Source: a bacterium (lineage in GTDB: Bacteria; CSSED10-310; JAFGSJ01). Taken from it: a stretch of DNA of 50,380 nt. The stretch spans positions 1-50,380 of the forward strand of contig JAFGSJ010000042.1 of assembly GCA_016934675.1 (NCBI GenBank), given 5' to 3'. Each line of letters starts with the position of its first letter. Position 1 is the first letter of the stretch. Below are positions 42,801 through 50,279 of the stretch, piece by piece. The notes beneath the pieces are model-generated. The model saw only the letters and a list, made by a program, of their open reading frames with translations, had not been told where the DNA came from and made no database searches. A program made the position numbers and the translations under genes.

Positions 42801-43490
42801 CCTGGTGATACTTCGAGTCACAACTATGTCATCCGGGCCATTAATGGCGAAGATGACTGTTATACGGATTCGTCGGCAGTGGCCGAGACCGATGCCAATG
42901 GAGGTATAACCACAGCCCCGATCATCACCGGTCTTACCGACCACGATCCCGCTGTTCAGGATGGTATCTATGTGTTCTATAGTGCCGGTTCACCGTCAAC
43001 ATCGCATGATCTGTATATGGACGGGGCTGCCTTTATCACCGATTACGTCTCGGGAACTCTCTTCAATCCGGGTGATACGAACAGTCACAATTACGTGATC
43101 AGAACAAACAATGGCAGCTGTTATGCCGACTCGAACAGCCAGGTCTTCACCGATGCGGCCAGCGGTGTGCCACCGGAGATAACACCCCTCGCCTGGACCG
43201 ATTCTACGACAACTACCTGGCCTGAGGAACCAACGGCAACAAATGGTTACATCCTGTATCGAGGCCAATTAGCTGATTTGCCCAATCTATTAAATGCCAA
43301 CCAGGATTTTTGTATCCGATCGACCACAACCGGTTCCGGTGATACCTCGATCAGTACGCTTAGCGAGACTGCACCTGTCAATGATTGCTACTTTTTTATT
43401 GTCGTCGGCGTAAACGGGGCTGGAGAAGGCTCGGCCGGTTCTGCCAGCTCGGGTGAGCGGGAGTTGAACAATACCGGAACCTGTCCATAA
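36900..43490 (+). CDS. Giant secreted zinc metallopeptidase with FN3-like and repeat modules
   Basis: 2196 residues from ATG 36900 (AAAGGAG six bases upstream). Signal peptide at 1-24 (KIYLLLILCIFSVPVWAQ). An FTP-like propeptide covers about 60-300 (TVQTAWELLDDYLGKNV; GTWEALIDAHTGDLIRFVDA). The catalytic region has HEWGHGMDDNDG with His474-Glu-His478, then DWTAILQTHQ and many Cys. FN3-like domains follow (about 700-1000), then CARDB/MAM-like beta domains, and three related repeats beginning PVINTITDSSGN, PVISTILDNDPC and PIITGLTDHDPA, each with HDLYRD or HDLYMD and a DPGDT or NPGDT turn. No C-terminal sorting domain is obvious. Thermolysin/fungalysin-type zinc peptidase, presumably exported; substrates unknown. 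Confidence 0.75.
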   Translation: MKQNYFMKIYLLLILCIFSVPVWAQMVKDGQSGLDAMVFITPELRTVETNEDFRVIKESFVSQQGCLSFLTEKGSEWSIIIDKRRGVPSLIDGGVLPIIPGFMNDLDWQSFEPGCTSIQCLSKKKVEECARAFLKRYEGLFPISQEELVLDPEGTLPFGESIYMLRFQWIIDDIPVEGGSIFFRINSGNLLQVASSHIAPMNISTEPQITVQTAWELLDDYLGKNVITENDRILGPGELALIPITPRGLDANVYLGPIGEMYDYILCYRLVFERPGIIGTWEALIDAHTGDLIRFVDANRYGNIQGGVYKTDRNPTQTEVIMPLPFVDYGTGLFSDITGSFSGTSGTSTLTGRIGSTGVVGGVVINDNCGLISLSADPYGLIDFGFSTGTDCTTPGFGSDGNTHAARTQYYNISWVKIKAYNYFPGNTWLEGLLSDNVNINSTCNAYWNGSSINFYRSGGGCGNTGEIPGIALHEWGHGMDDNDGSGGISPPVETRADWTAILQTHQSCAGGGFFDDWDQGCGVTSAGYNCDGYGDCCLACSGIREADWAQHTSNTPWTPANNVDGGGILWGPCGFGSYQGPCGWEDHCEAGFSTQALWDLVNRDLPTYCSMDVASSWQLIDRLWYGSMPQLGDMYTCTPPTSDGCGSTSLFNLFRAIDDTGDGTSNGTPHAQAIYQAFARHSIACGAAGDTSNQNQTTCPSLTTPTLTGISEDNDSVYLSWSSVSNATRYFIFRNDTSCEAGFTQIATVSAPTTSYTDNTVMVGISSYYRVQAATANDACVSALSNCVAVTPQPCGGEVMLEKVIYNCAATVTVMVCDSSVVSPVQVEAWSTTDSSPKTITLTGSPSTYSGIFETTSGPAGPEQVQVSDGDILFVSYTDPDYCGTPDVTVDMNSAIDCIYPVITNVQVTNITDSSAIVTWQTDENANSQLMFGLAVPPDINVEDLTNYETEHSLTLTGLSACTTYYFTVTSTDPAGNSTTADNGGACYSFMSYGRIYLLGPEDVESGTDGWTLTGEWHQDTCRVHGGSYAFKLGSTECPGTYSNDLTSDLTWATAIDLGNAGHGFHLKFWEYYRTEIGYDFCRPQISTNGGSTWTNLVVQYTGVGTSWALREIDLADYSSTVYIRFEFYADGIGATEGWYLDDIEISKPISCTADPVYQSNTFSDNCSGGGAGDNNGYIDAGETITVRPVLKNVGTEDATGISATLSTTTPGVTVTGTTATYPDLAIDETGACEYPYFTFVVSSGMACESKIEFSLLITAVTGGGPWTQNFTMFVGDITYTPATAFTESFDGTTFPPTGWVETDVSGTTGDWSRVTSSTYPNATPHSGAAFAKFNSYNASTGDMTRLSRTTTFSIPSTSPTATAVMWVYHDTLLAGGDDQIQVQTSADGLSWTDQGDVIHRYDGTTGWKEHTFDLSSLIGDGDFQIGYLGISDSGMNMYLDDVSVEYMNSSCTQTICTSCTLPSAPVINTITDSSGNCGFGISISYSAGTPVTRHDLYRDAVKVVDGYSSGSSYDPGDTASHSYVVRAINGNDSCYTDSTASSFSDTNNSPTPFITGDSANICPAETVLLSTEAGMNNYQWYESGSPLGGANTYQYTVTATGNYTVSYTNMSGCSGTSNAHVVTISPCQPNIVFSSYGLFVEMTGNGNAYYERGEKWSVDVTLTNTGTMDATNVSASLNGNGIEVCVPNQSFGNIALSGSGSATFEFVISTSFSPCGDSIGFDVVNKACSELTPAGPDEFDLFSVNVGEGSSSSVTLFGPDDDPYNSGYWTSGGSSQSETHCSPSTAIYYRVNRNSNGALVDSISTVGYSAIHVLFDAGATNTGVTLYLDYSINGGTSYTNIWSRTGASTWACIQDVTLPSDCEGITALKIRFRCTSGGVNQRAKFDNVTITGTGSFWDCSYIGSGTCQSCEPPSTPVISTILDNDPCSQTGITITYSSGSPATTHDLYRDMVKVVDDYISGSGYDPGDTSSHNYVIRAINGEDDCYTDSSAVAETDANGGITTAPIITGLTDHDPAVQDGIYVFYSAGSPSTSHDLYMDGAAFITDYVSGTLFNPGDTNSHNYVIRTNNGSCYADSNSQVFTDAASGVPPEITPLAWTDSTTTTWPEEPTATNGYILYRGQLADLPNLLNANQDFCIRSTTTGSGDTSISTLSETAPVNDCYFFIVVGVNGAGEGSAGSASSGERELNNTGTCP

Positions 43491-43844
43491 CGCTCATTAT
43501 AGTCTATTAATGTAACGGATCAGATCAACGACCTAAGGCAGGATAACAGGAAAAGCATAGTCGGCAATCAACCACTCCCACTTCGAGCGTCCTGTTATCC
43601 TGTCTCTCTTTTCATGATTGTGTGTTACTTTATTCCATCGGGCACATCTCACCCAATAATGATGAATACACAGCATCACCCCGGATTGACTATCCATGAT
43701 ATTTCAGATTTTTGGCTCAGAGAATACGGTCATTTAATGCCAGTTTTGATCATAAATTAACAGTTCTTTAACATTGATTTAACAGATAGCTGCTATCTGT
43801 ATATTGTTTTCTCAATGCCAAATTACTGAAATAGAGGGGGAGTC
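43491..43844. repeat. Intergenic region with inverted repeats and an operator-like palindrome
   Basis: GCAGGATAACAGGAA (43538-43552) and TCCTGTTATCCTGTC (43590-43604) are an inverted pair of the repeat unit also seen at 29910 and 30232. Further on ACAGATAGC-T-GCTATCTGT (43782-43800) is a 9-bp-arm palindrome 45 bases before the kinase gene, a candidate operator. AT-rich sequence surrounds it. No gene is seen. Confidence 0.55.
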
Positions 43845-45110
43845 ATGGAGCTGCTGTTGAACACCGATGAATCGGATGAATTAATGCAAGCCTATCATAC
43901 CGTCCGGGAGCATGTCGCGCAATCTGATGCACAGTTGCTCTCGATTCAATCCCTTGCGGTCCAGATAACTCCTCTCCCACCGGACATGTTGGTTGATCTG
44001 GTGGCCGATACCTTTCATCGCTCACCTGAAATAGATGCTTTCCCTTTGATCGAGGACATGCAGCCGGTTGGCTTGATTACCCGGCGGAAATTATCAATGA
44101 GTCTATTCACGCGATTTGGTCACGCTTTATATGGACGAAAGCCCATTTCCAGACTCGCCCAAAGTCATCCGATTATCGTGAGGATTGATGACAGGCTGGT
44201 TTCGGTCATCAATCGGGCCCTTGACCGACCACAGGAGGATGTGTATGACGATCTGATCGTTGTGGACCGATTTGGAAAATACTATGGTATTCTCTCGGTC
44301 AAGCAACTGGTCCTGCGCCAGACCGACATGTTGGTCAACACACTTGATCAGCGCGCACTAGCTCAGAAACAAGCCCAGGAACTCGAGCGAATCAATACAA
44401 TGAAATCGCAATTCATTTCATGTATTACCCACGAATTAAGGGCGCCGGTCAATACCATGATCGGTCTGGCCGAATTGATCCAGTTCGCACAGAACAGCGG
44501 TGATCTGAATAAAGTCGGTAATTATGCTTCACTCAGCTTGACAGCCGCCACTAATCTACGGGCCCTGGTGAATAACATTCTCGACCTGGCCAAAATCGAG
44601 GCTGGTCGTTTGGAAGTCCAGATCGATACGTTCAACTTGTCCCGAGTCGTGATCGAGGTCAAGGAAGCGACCGAAATACTCCTTAGAAACAAGGATGTCC
44701 GGACAGTTAATCAATGCCCGAGTCAGGATATCTATATTCAGTCGGACTCGATCAAGGTCCGCCAGATACTGACAAATATTGCGAATAATGCCGCCAAATT
44801 CACCGAGCACGGTCATATTGTTTTTAAAATCGAGTTTCGGGCTGATCAGGTCATATTGAGCATCGCTGATACAGGAGTCGGCATAAAAAAGGAGGACCAG
44901 AGTGAATTGTTCAAGGCCTTTTCACAGGTAGGTGATATCAAGACCCGTTCCCATGAAGGCACGGGACTTGGCCTGGTTATAACCAAGTATCTGGTCGAGC
45001 TGCTTCATGGCAAGTTATATTTCGAGAGTGAATTTGGTGTCGGAACAACTTTTATCGTTATTTTCCCCTGTAAACCTCAATTCAAAGAAAGAGAGATCAA
45101 TCATGCCTGA
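43845..45110 (+). CDS. Sensor histidine kinase with CBS-type sensory domain
   Basis: 421 residues, no TM segment, so cytoplasmic. Residues 40-165 resemble a CBS-like pair (FPLIEDMQPVGLITRRKL, ALYGRKPISRL, VSVINRAL, DLIVVDRFGKYYGILS). HisKA at about 186-250 has FISCITHELRAPVN with phosphorylated His196. The HATPase_c domain has NNAAKFTE, SIADTGVGI and GTGLGLVITKYL. Start ATG 43845 (AGGGGGAGTC upstream). The response regulator gene overlaps its stop. Ligand unknown, perhaps a nucleotide. Confidence 0.8.
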   Translation: MELLLNTDESDELMQAYHTVREHVAQSDAQLLSIQSLAVQITPLPPDMLVDLVADTFHRSPEIDAFPLIEDMQPVGLITRRKLSMSLFTRFGHALYGRKPISRLAQSHPIIVRIDDRLVSVINRALDRPQEDVYDDLIVVDRFGKYYGILSVKQLVLRQTDMLVNTLDQRALAQKQAQELERINTMKSQFISCITHELRAPVNTMIGLAELIQFAQNSGDLNKVGNYASLSLTAATNLRALVNNILDLAKIEAGRLEVQIDTFNLSRVVIEVKEATEILLRNKDVRTVNQCPSQDIYIQSDSIKVRQILTNIANNAAKFTEHGHIVFKIEFRADQVILSIADTGVGIKKEDQSELFKAFSQVGDIKTRSHEGTGLGLVITKYLVELLHGKLYFESEFGVGTTFIVIFPCKPQFKEREINHA

Positions 45111-45495
45111 GCGAAAAAAGATACTCATTGTTGACGATGATCCCAAAATACTGTTGATGAGTAAAGAATTATTGGAGATGGAAGGATATGAGGTGTCGAC
45201 TCATGATCAGGCTTTTGGCACAACCAATAGGGCAATCAAGGAACAGCCGGACCTGGTCCTGCTCGATATCAATATGCCTTTTCTCAGCGGTGATTTGCTC
45301 GCTGAACTTATCAAAGACAATCGTTTGACGAGGAATATTCCCATCGTTTTCTATTCTTCGAATGATGAAACGTCATTGGCCCAAATGGCGACCCGGTACC
45401 AGGTCAGAGGTTATATCTGCAAGGGTGATCTGGTCCAATTACGCCGTAAAGTCAGGTATTATCTGTCAAAAACCATAATTCCGACAAACAGCTAG
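45103..45495 (+). CDS. Stand-alone CheY-like receiver
   Basis: 130 residues, a single REC domain with phospho-acceptor Asp55 (LVLLDINMP), acidic Asp11-13 and a C-terminal helix. No output domain; likely a phosphorelay shuttle or a diguanylate/kinase partner. The start ATG 45103 overlaps the kinase stop by eight bases, so it is its cognate partner. Of interest: the region around the usual KP lysine reads ICKGD. Confidence 0.8.
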   Translation: MPERKKILIVDDDPKILLMSKELLEMEGYEVSTHDQAFGTTNRAIKEQPDLVLLDINMPFLSGDLLAELIKDNRLTRNIPIVFYSSNDETSLAQMATRYQVRGYICKGDLVQLRRKVRYYLSKTIIPTNS

Positions 45496-45618
45496 TGCTT
45501 GCATTGCACTCTTACTGCATTTTCTGACAGATTTCGCCTTCTTTCGGCTGAACAGACTCTGAACTTGATTTTTTCAATCCTGGTCTTAGTAATGTGTATA
45601 AGCCGGGGAGGCGAGAAA

Positions 45619-48600
45619 ATGGGACCACAACCGCATTTGCCAATAGTTCCGGGTGTGTGTGTTCGGAATATGCGGGTAATGCCTATCCCCAAGGCAACGA
45701 TAAATCTCGGTCTGGGCCTTGTTCAAACAGTGTTCCTCTGGATAGGTCTGGTGCTGGCATTTAACTGTACCTTTGTATGCGCTCAGGTCCCGTATCCGGA
45801 ACTCATCCAATACAAGCATAGAATATGGCGAGTCGAGGATGGTCTTCCCCAGAATTCCATTTTAACGATTCTGCAATCCAGGGACGGCTATCTCTGGTTG
45901 GGGACCCAGGTCGGGCTGGTCCGTTTTGACGGGGTCCATTTCCATGTGTATACCAAGAATGATACTCCGGGCATGATTGGTCATCATATTCTGTCCTTGT
46001 TTGAAGATGCTTCCGGACAGCTCTGGTTCGGCACATTTGATGGAGGCTTACATAGTTTCAGGCAGGGCAGGGCTCAATCATATCTATCGGATAATGTGCT
46101 GCCGGCCAATATTATCAGGTGTTTTTATCAGGATAAGGACGGGGCGCTCTTGATCGGGACCGAAGCAAAAGGACTCTGGAAATTTGACCAAGGCTCTTTT
46201 TCTCAGCTTGAACTTCCTCCAGATTCTGCACAAATTTCGATCAGAGCCATGATCAGGGATAGTGCAGGTTGGCTTTGGCTCGGAACCGAAGGAGATGGCA
46301 TCCTTCGAATCAACACGGACATGATCGAGCATTACTCACGCTCAAACGGATTGACTGATGACAATATATACTCGTTTTGCGAAGACCGGAACAAAACCAT
46401 GTGGATTGGAACAGGAAAAGGACTGCTCGTGTATCAAAACGGCGTCTTTCAAAAACCGGGCGAAATACCGCGACTTCCTGATGATTTGGTCCGGACAATA
46501 TATGAGGACACCAGCGGTGGTATCTGGATCGGAACACGCGCGAACGGGCTTTTCCGGATTGTGGACGGTGTTGTATACTGTGCGACATTTAATGATCCCG
46601 AGATACCCATGCTGACGATCATAGAAGACAGGGAATCAAGCTTCTGGCTGGGTACGATCGGTGGAGGCCTTTATCAATTATCGCAAAGAGATGTTGTGGT
46701 CTATACTAAAAAGCACGGATTAAACGATGATATTGTCTGGGCAATTGCAGCAGACCATTCGGGTAGAATTTGGCTGGGAACTTCTTCGGGCTTGACCTTC
46801 TATGAGCAGGGAGTGTTTGACCGGTATGACGCTATCAGTCAAAATATGATCTGGGCATTATACCCAAGCGAAGAAAGCGGCTTGTGGTTGGGTGTGCGTG
46901 GCGAAGGAGTGATCCAACTCGATCCTTCCGGGCAACTGACCCAATTCAAACACGGCTTGGTGGATGTCTCAATCTGGGCCATTCAGGAAGACGAGCACGG
47001 CGATATCTGGGCATCTTCCGCCGGGGGGCTCAGTCTGATCCATGACGGTCTCATCACCAATTATACCATCGAGGATGGTCTCCCCTCGAACCGGGTTTTC
47101 AGCCTTTTGGCCGATGCGGATAATGTGCTGTGGCTAGGGACACAGGAAGGCCTCTGCAAAATGAGAGCGGGTCAGATCGAAGTATTCACTAAAGAAAACG
47201 GACTTACCAGTAATGTTGTCGTCAGCTTGTACAAGGATAACGATGGCATACTGTGGATCGGGACCTATGGTGGTGGCTTGAATCGACTTAAAGAGGGCAC
47301 TTTTTGTGGTTTTACGAAGCAGGACGGTCTTTTTGATGATAGTGTTTTCCAAATAATCGAGGACAATGCAGCTCATTTATGGTTGAGCAGCAATAAAGGC
47401 ATATTTCGCATCTCAAAGCAGGAACTCGATGAATTTGAAAGGTCCAAAAGCACGAGTCTTACCTGTCAATCGTTCGGTTTGTCCGATGGTATGCTCTCCC
47501 CCGAATGTAACGGTGGTTGTCAGCCGGCAGGAATTTACGGACCGGACCGGCGGATCTGGTTTCCAACCATGAAGGGTGTTGCCGTCATCGATCCCGACCA
47601 CCTCATCATGAATAAGGTGAAACCGCTGATTTTCCTCGAACAGGTCCTGGCTAATGAAAGCCGGGTCGATCATCATTGTCTTAATGAATACGGACCGGGA
47701 CGAGGTGATCTGGAATTTCATTACTCAGCCTCGAGTTTTGTTGTCCCGGAAAAAGTGCGCTTTCAATATAAGCTTGAAGGGTTCGACAAAAACTGGATCG
47801 AGGCCGGTACACGCAGGGTCGCTTATTATACCAATATTCCACCCGGTCGGTACCAATTCATGGTTAAAGCCTGCAATAACGACGGAGTCTGGACTGATCA
47901 AGCCCTTTCATACGATTTCACCCTGAAACCTTTCTACTACCAGACCCTTATCTTTCGAGTGTTTTTGATTACGGCTGTGCTTGCTATCGTGAGCGTTCTT
48001 TTGTATTTCAGCTATAGAGTCAGATTGAGAGTGGTTCGAGCGGAAGCGGCTGTCCTGGCCGAGCGTAACAAACTAGCCCAGGAAATCCATGATACCATTG
48101 CCCAGGGATTGCAGGGTCTGATCATAGTGCTGCAAATCATCCAGAACAAAATCTCGAAAGCACCATCTGAAATTTCCACAGAAATTGACAAAGCCTATAA
48201 ACTGGCCCGCGAAACACTGCAAGAGGCCCGTTACTCGGTTTCCTGTCACGAGGGAAACTCGCGACATGAAGGTAATTTTCCTAAGTTCCTACAATCGAAG
48301 ATTGAGCCGCTTTTTACTGAATCACCGATTAAGTTCGAGTTTGAAGTGAAGGGACAACCGTTTCTATTGTCGCCGATGAAGGAATTTTATACCATGAGAA
48401 TTGCCCAGGAGGCCGCGAGAAATGCATTGAAACACGCTTCACCGACCCGCATTACCATCTCTCTAAACTATGACCATCCCAGCCTTCATCTTACAATAAG
48501 CGATGATGGGCACGGCTTCATTCACAACGCACCGGCAATAACTGAAGACAGTGGTTTCGGGCTCGTCGGTATGGCGGAACGGGCCAAACAAATCGGGGCG

Positions 48601-48672
48601 CATTTCAATATCTCCAGTTTCGGAGATTCCGGGACTGTGGTCGAGCTTATCCTGAATATCAACCGTCAATAA
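45619..48672 (+). CDS. Hybrid-like sensor kinase: reg_prop propeller, Y_Y_Y and HisKA_3
   Basis: 1017 residues from ATG 45619 (GGGGAGGCGAG upstream). Signal/anchor at about 27-56 (LGLGLVQTVFLWIGLVLAF). Fourteen or so reg_prop repeats with the DGxLWLGTxxGL pattern build two periplasmic propellers over residues about 65-650. A Y_Y_Y domain (about 690-770, VRFQYKLEGFDKNW, RYQFMVKACNNDG) leads to one TM (FLITAVLAIVSVLLYF). HisKA_3 has LAQEIHDTIAQGLQ with His824. HATPase_c has ARNALKHA, DDGHGF and GLVGMAER. Unlike many Bacteroidetes relatives it lacks fused receiver and AraC domains. Its partner is the NarL-type regulator 10 bases downstream. Confidence 0.85.
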   Translation: MGPQPHLPIVPGVCVRNMRVMPIPKATINLGLGLVQTVFLWIGLVLAFNCTFVCAQVPYPELIQYKHRIWRVEDGLPQNSILTILQSRDGYLWLGTQVGLVRFDGVHFHVYTKNDTPGMIGHHILSLFEDASGQLWFGTFDGGLHSFRQGRAQSYLSDNVLPANIIRCFYQDKDGALLIGTEAKGLWKFDQGSFSQLELPPDSAQISIRAMIRDSAGWLWLGTEGDGILRINTDMIEHYSRSNGLTDDNIYSFCEDRNKTMWIGTGKGLLVYQNGVFQKPGEIPRLPDDLVRTIYEDTSGGIWIGTRANGLFRIVDGVVYCATFNDPEIPMLTIIEDRESSFWLGTIGGGLYQLSQRDVVVYTKKHGLNDDIVWAIAADHSGRIWLGTSSGLTFYEQGVFDRYDAISQNMIWALYPSEESGLWLGVRGEGVIQLDPSGQLTQFKHGLVDVSIWAIQEDEHGDIWASSAGGLSLIHDGLITNYTIEDGLPSNRVFSLLADADNVLWLGTQEGLCKMRAGQIEVFTKENGLTSNVVVSLYKDNDGILWIGTYGGGLNRLKEGTFCGFTKQDGLFDDSVFQIIEDNAAHLWLSSNKGIFRISKQELDEFERSKSTSLTCQSFGLSDGMLSPECNGGCQPAGIYGPDRRIWFPTMKGVAVIDPDHLIMNKVKPLIFLEQVLANESRVDHHCLNEYGPGRGDLEFHYSASSFVVPEKVRFQYKLEGFDKNWIEAGTRRVAYYTNIPPGRYQFMVKACNNDGVWTDQALSYDFTLKPFYYQTLIFRVFLITAVLAIVSVLLYFSYRVRLRVVRAEAAVLAERNKLAQEIHDTIAQGLQGLIIVLQIIQNKISKAPSEISTEIDKAYKLARETLQEARYSVSCHEGNSRHEGNFPKFLQSKIEPLFTESPIKFEFEVKGQPFLLSPMKEFYTMRIAQEAARNALKHASPTRITISLNYDHPSLHLTISDDGHGFIHNAPAITEDSGFGLVGMAERAKQIGAHFNISSFGDSGTVVELILNINRQ

Positions 48673-48682
48673 GGAGTCACGA

Positions 48683-49315
48683 GTGCTACGTGAAGAGAAA
48701 ACCGTTACAATAATGATAGTCGATGATCACGCCTTGGTCCGCGAAGGCCTTGAAGCACTTCTGAACAGTATTTCAAACTTCAAGGTATTGTGTAAAGCAA
48801 GTAATGGTTATGAAGCAATCGAACTCCATCACCGTCTGAATCCGGAAATCACGCTCATGGATATTAAAATGCCCGGTTTGGACGGCATTTCCGCCCAATC
48901 AAAGATTCTAGCACACAATCCCGCCGCAAAAATTATCATCCTAACTACGTATATAGGCGGGGAAGATGTCTATAAGGCTTTCGAAACCGGTGCCCGGGCT
49001 TATCTCCTCAAAGATACACCTTTGGAAGAACTTCGGACTATTATCATGAAAGTAGTTCGAGGAGAAAAGCACATACCACCGGATATCGCACAAATGTTGG
49101 CCCTGCGGGTCGGCTCTCAACAGCTTACTGAGCGGGAAATCGAGGTCCTGGAAGCCATGGCCCAAGGTTTGACGAACCGCGAGATAAGTCAAGCCCTCTT
49201 TATCAGCACAAGCACTGTTAAGACCCATATCAACAGCCTCTTCAATAAATTACAGGCAAAAAACCGGACCGAAGCCATAGCTAAAGCCATCCAAAAGGGT
49301 ATTCTCCATCCCTGA
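48683..49315 (+). CDS. NarL/FixJ-type response regulator
   Basis: 210 residues from GTG 48683 (AAGGAGTCACGA upstream). Receiver domain with Asp60 (TLMDIKMPGLDG) and Lys in LLKDTP, then a LuxR-type HTH at about 145-205 (LTEREIEVLEAMAQGLTNRE, FISTSTVKTHINSLFNKL). It follows the reg_prop kinase by 10 bases, so it is its cognate regulator. Target genes unknown; the nearby secreted peptidase or BMC genes are possible but unproven. Confidence 0.88.
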   Translation: MLREEKTVTIMIVDDHALVREGLEALLNSISNFKVLCKASNGYEAIELHHRLNPEITLMDIKMPGLDGISAQSKILAHNPAAKIIILTTYIGGEDVYKAFETGARAYLLKDTPLEELRTIIMKVVRGEKHIPPDIAQMLALRVGSQQLTEREIEVLEAMAQGLTNREISQALFISTSTVKTHINSLFNKLQAKNRTEAIAKAIQKGILHP

Positions 49316-49336
49316 GTATCCGAATTCAACCCGCCC

Positions 49337-50188
49337 TTAAGCGCCGGTCAATCTGGTCAGGACCTGGCGGACGATGTCTTCGATGAAGTTTGTTCCGAGT
49401 TTCTCTTGATCAATTCCTGAGGACGATCGGGTCACGCTCTGACCAGGCTCTGACTGTTCAGGGCCCGGCTGCGGTTGCTTGATCTGCTCGGTGTAACTGG
49501 GACAGGTCAGGCAGTTGGGTGAAGGCGGTGCCTGACCGTAAAAGGAACGCAAGTCCATCAGTTCCCGGACCTGTTCGAAGCTGAGCCGGTTCTCGCTGCC
49601 CAATTGCCTGACGATCAGGCAGATGTGAGCGTAATGTTCGAGGGTCTCCATCCGAAAATGGGCCTGGACCAGGTCGCGACCAACCGTAACCGCACCGTGA
49701 TTAGCCAGCAGGACCGCATCATAATTCCGGACATAGCGGGCCGTCTGGTCCGCGAATTCCTGGGTCGAGGGCGTCGTATATTCGGCAATGGGAATCGCTC
49801 CCAGAGAGACTATAACTTCGGCAAGAATGGTCGTGTCCAAAGGAATGCCTGCCACCGAAAACGCTGTGGCATGCGGCGGATGAGCATGAACGACCGCGTT
49901 GACCTCGGGTCTGACCTGGTAAATGGCCCGGTGCATCTTGATCTCGGTCGACGGTTTCAAAATACCCCGCCATTCATCGTTTTTCAGGTTGACCATGACC
50001 AGCTCTTCCGGCTTCATAAAGCCCTTGCTCACACCGGTCGGCGTCGCCAGAATCCAGTCTTCGGATAGCCGCACCGAAATGTTGCCGTCATTGGCCGCTA
50101 CAAAACCCCGCTGATAAAGCCGCTGCCCCAGGTCGACCATCAGGACCCGACTCTCTTGCTCGGACGGATAATTCTGCTTTTGATTCAT
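49337..50188 (-). CDS. Class II aldolase (fuculose-1-phosphate type) with a microcompartment-targeting-like tail
   Basis: 283 residues from ATG 50188 (TAGGAATC upstream). A class II aldolase/adducin core at 10-215: FVAANDGNISVRL, TPTGVSKGFM, KPSTEIKMHRAIY, VHAHPPHATAF and LLANHGAVTVG provide the zinc His and catalytic Glu. A linker with CLTCPSY and Gln/Pro/Ser-rich residues (about 225-265) precedes a short amphipathic helix NFIEDIVRQVLTRLTGA at the end. Such linker-plus-helix tails target enzymes to bacterial microcompartments, and fucose/rhamnose-type compartments contain this aldolase. BMC genes are not in the window. Alternative: a plain sugar-phosphate aldolase with an unrelated tail. Confidence 0.75.
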   Translation of the reverse strand: MNQKQNYPSEQESRVLMVDLGQRLYQRGFVAANDGNISVRLSEDWILATPTGVSKGFMKPEELVMVNLKNDEWRGILKPSTEIKMHRAIYQVRPEVNAVVHAHPPHATAFSVAGIPLDTTILAEVIVSLGAIPIAEYTTPSTQEFADQTARYVRNYDAVLLANHGAVTVGRDLVQAHFRMETLEHYAHICLIVRQLGSENRLSFEQVRELMDLRSFYGQAPPSPNCLTCPSYTEQIKQPQPGPEQSEPGQSVTRSSSGIDQEKLGTNFIEDIVRQVLTRLTGA

Positions 50189-50250
50189 GATTCCTACCAG
50201 GTGATGCTCCTGTTTGCTATCTGGACCCCACAACCAGGCTTATTGCTGTT

Positions 50251-50279
50251 TATATATAAAAATTTCTGCTATTTGGCAA
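50251..50279 (-). promoter_or_regulatory. Sigma70-like promoter of the aldolase gene
   Basis: On the minus strand TTGCCA (50279-50274), 17-base spacer, TATATA (50256-50251), about 65 bases before the ATG at 50188. The rest of the window end holds no further gene. Confidence 0.5.
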
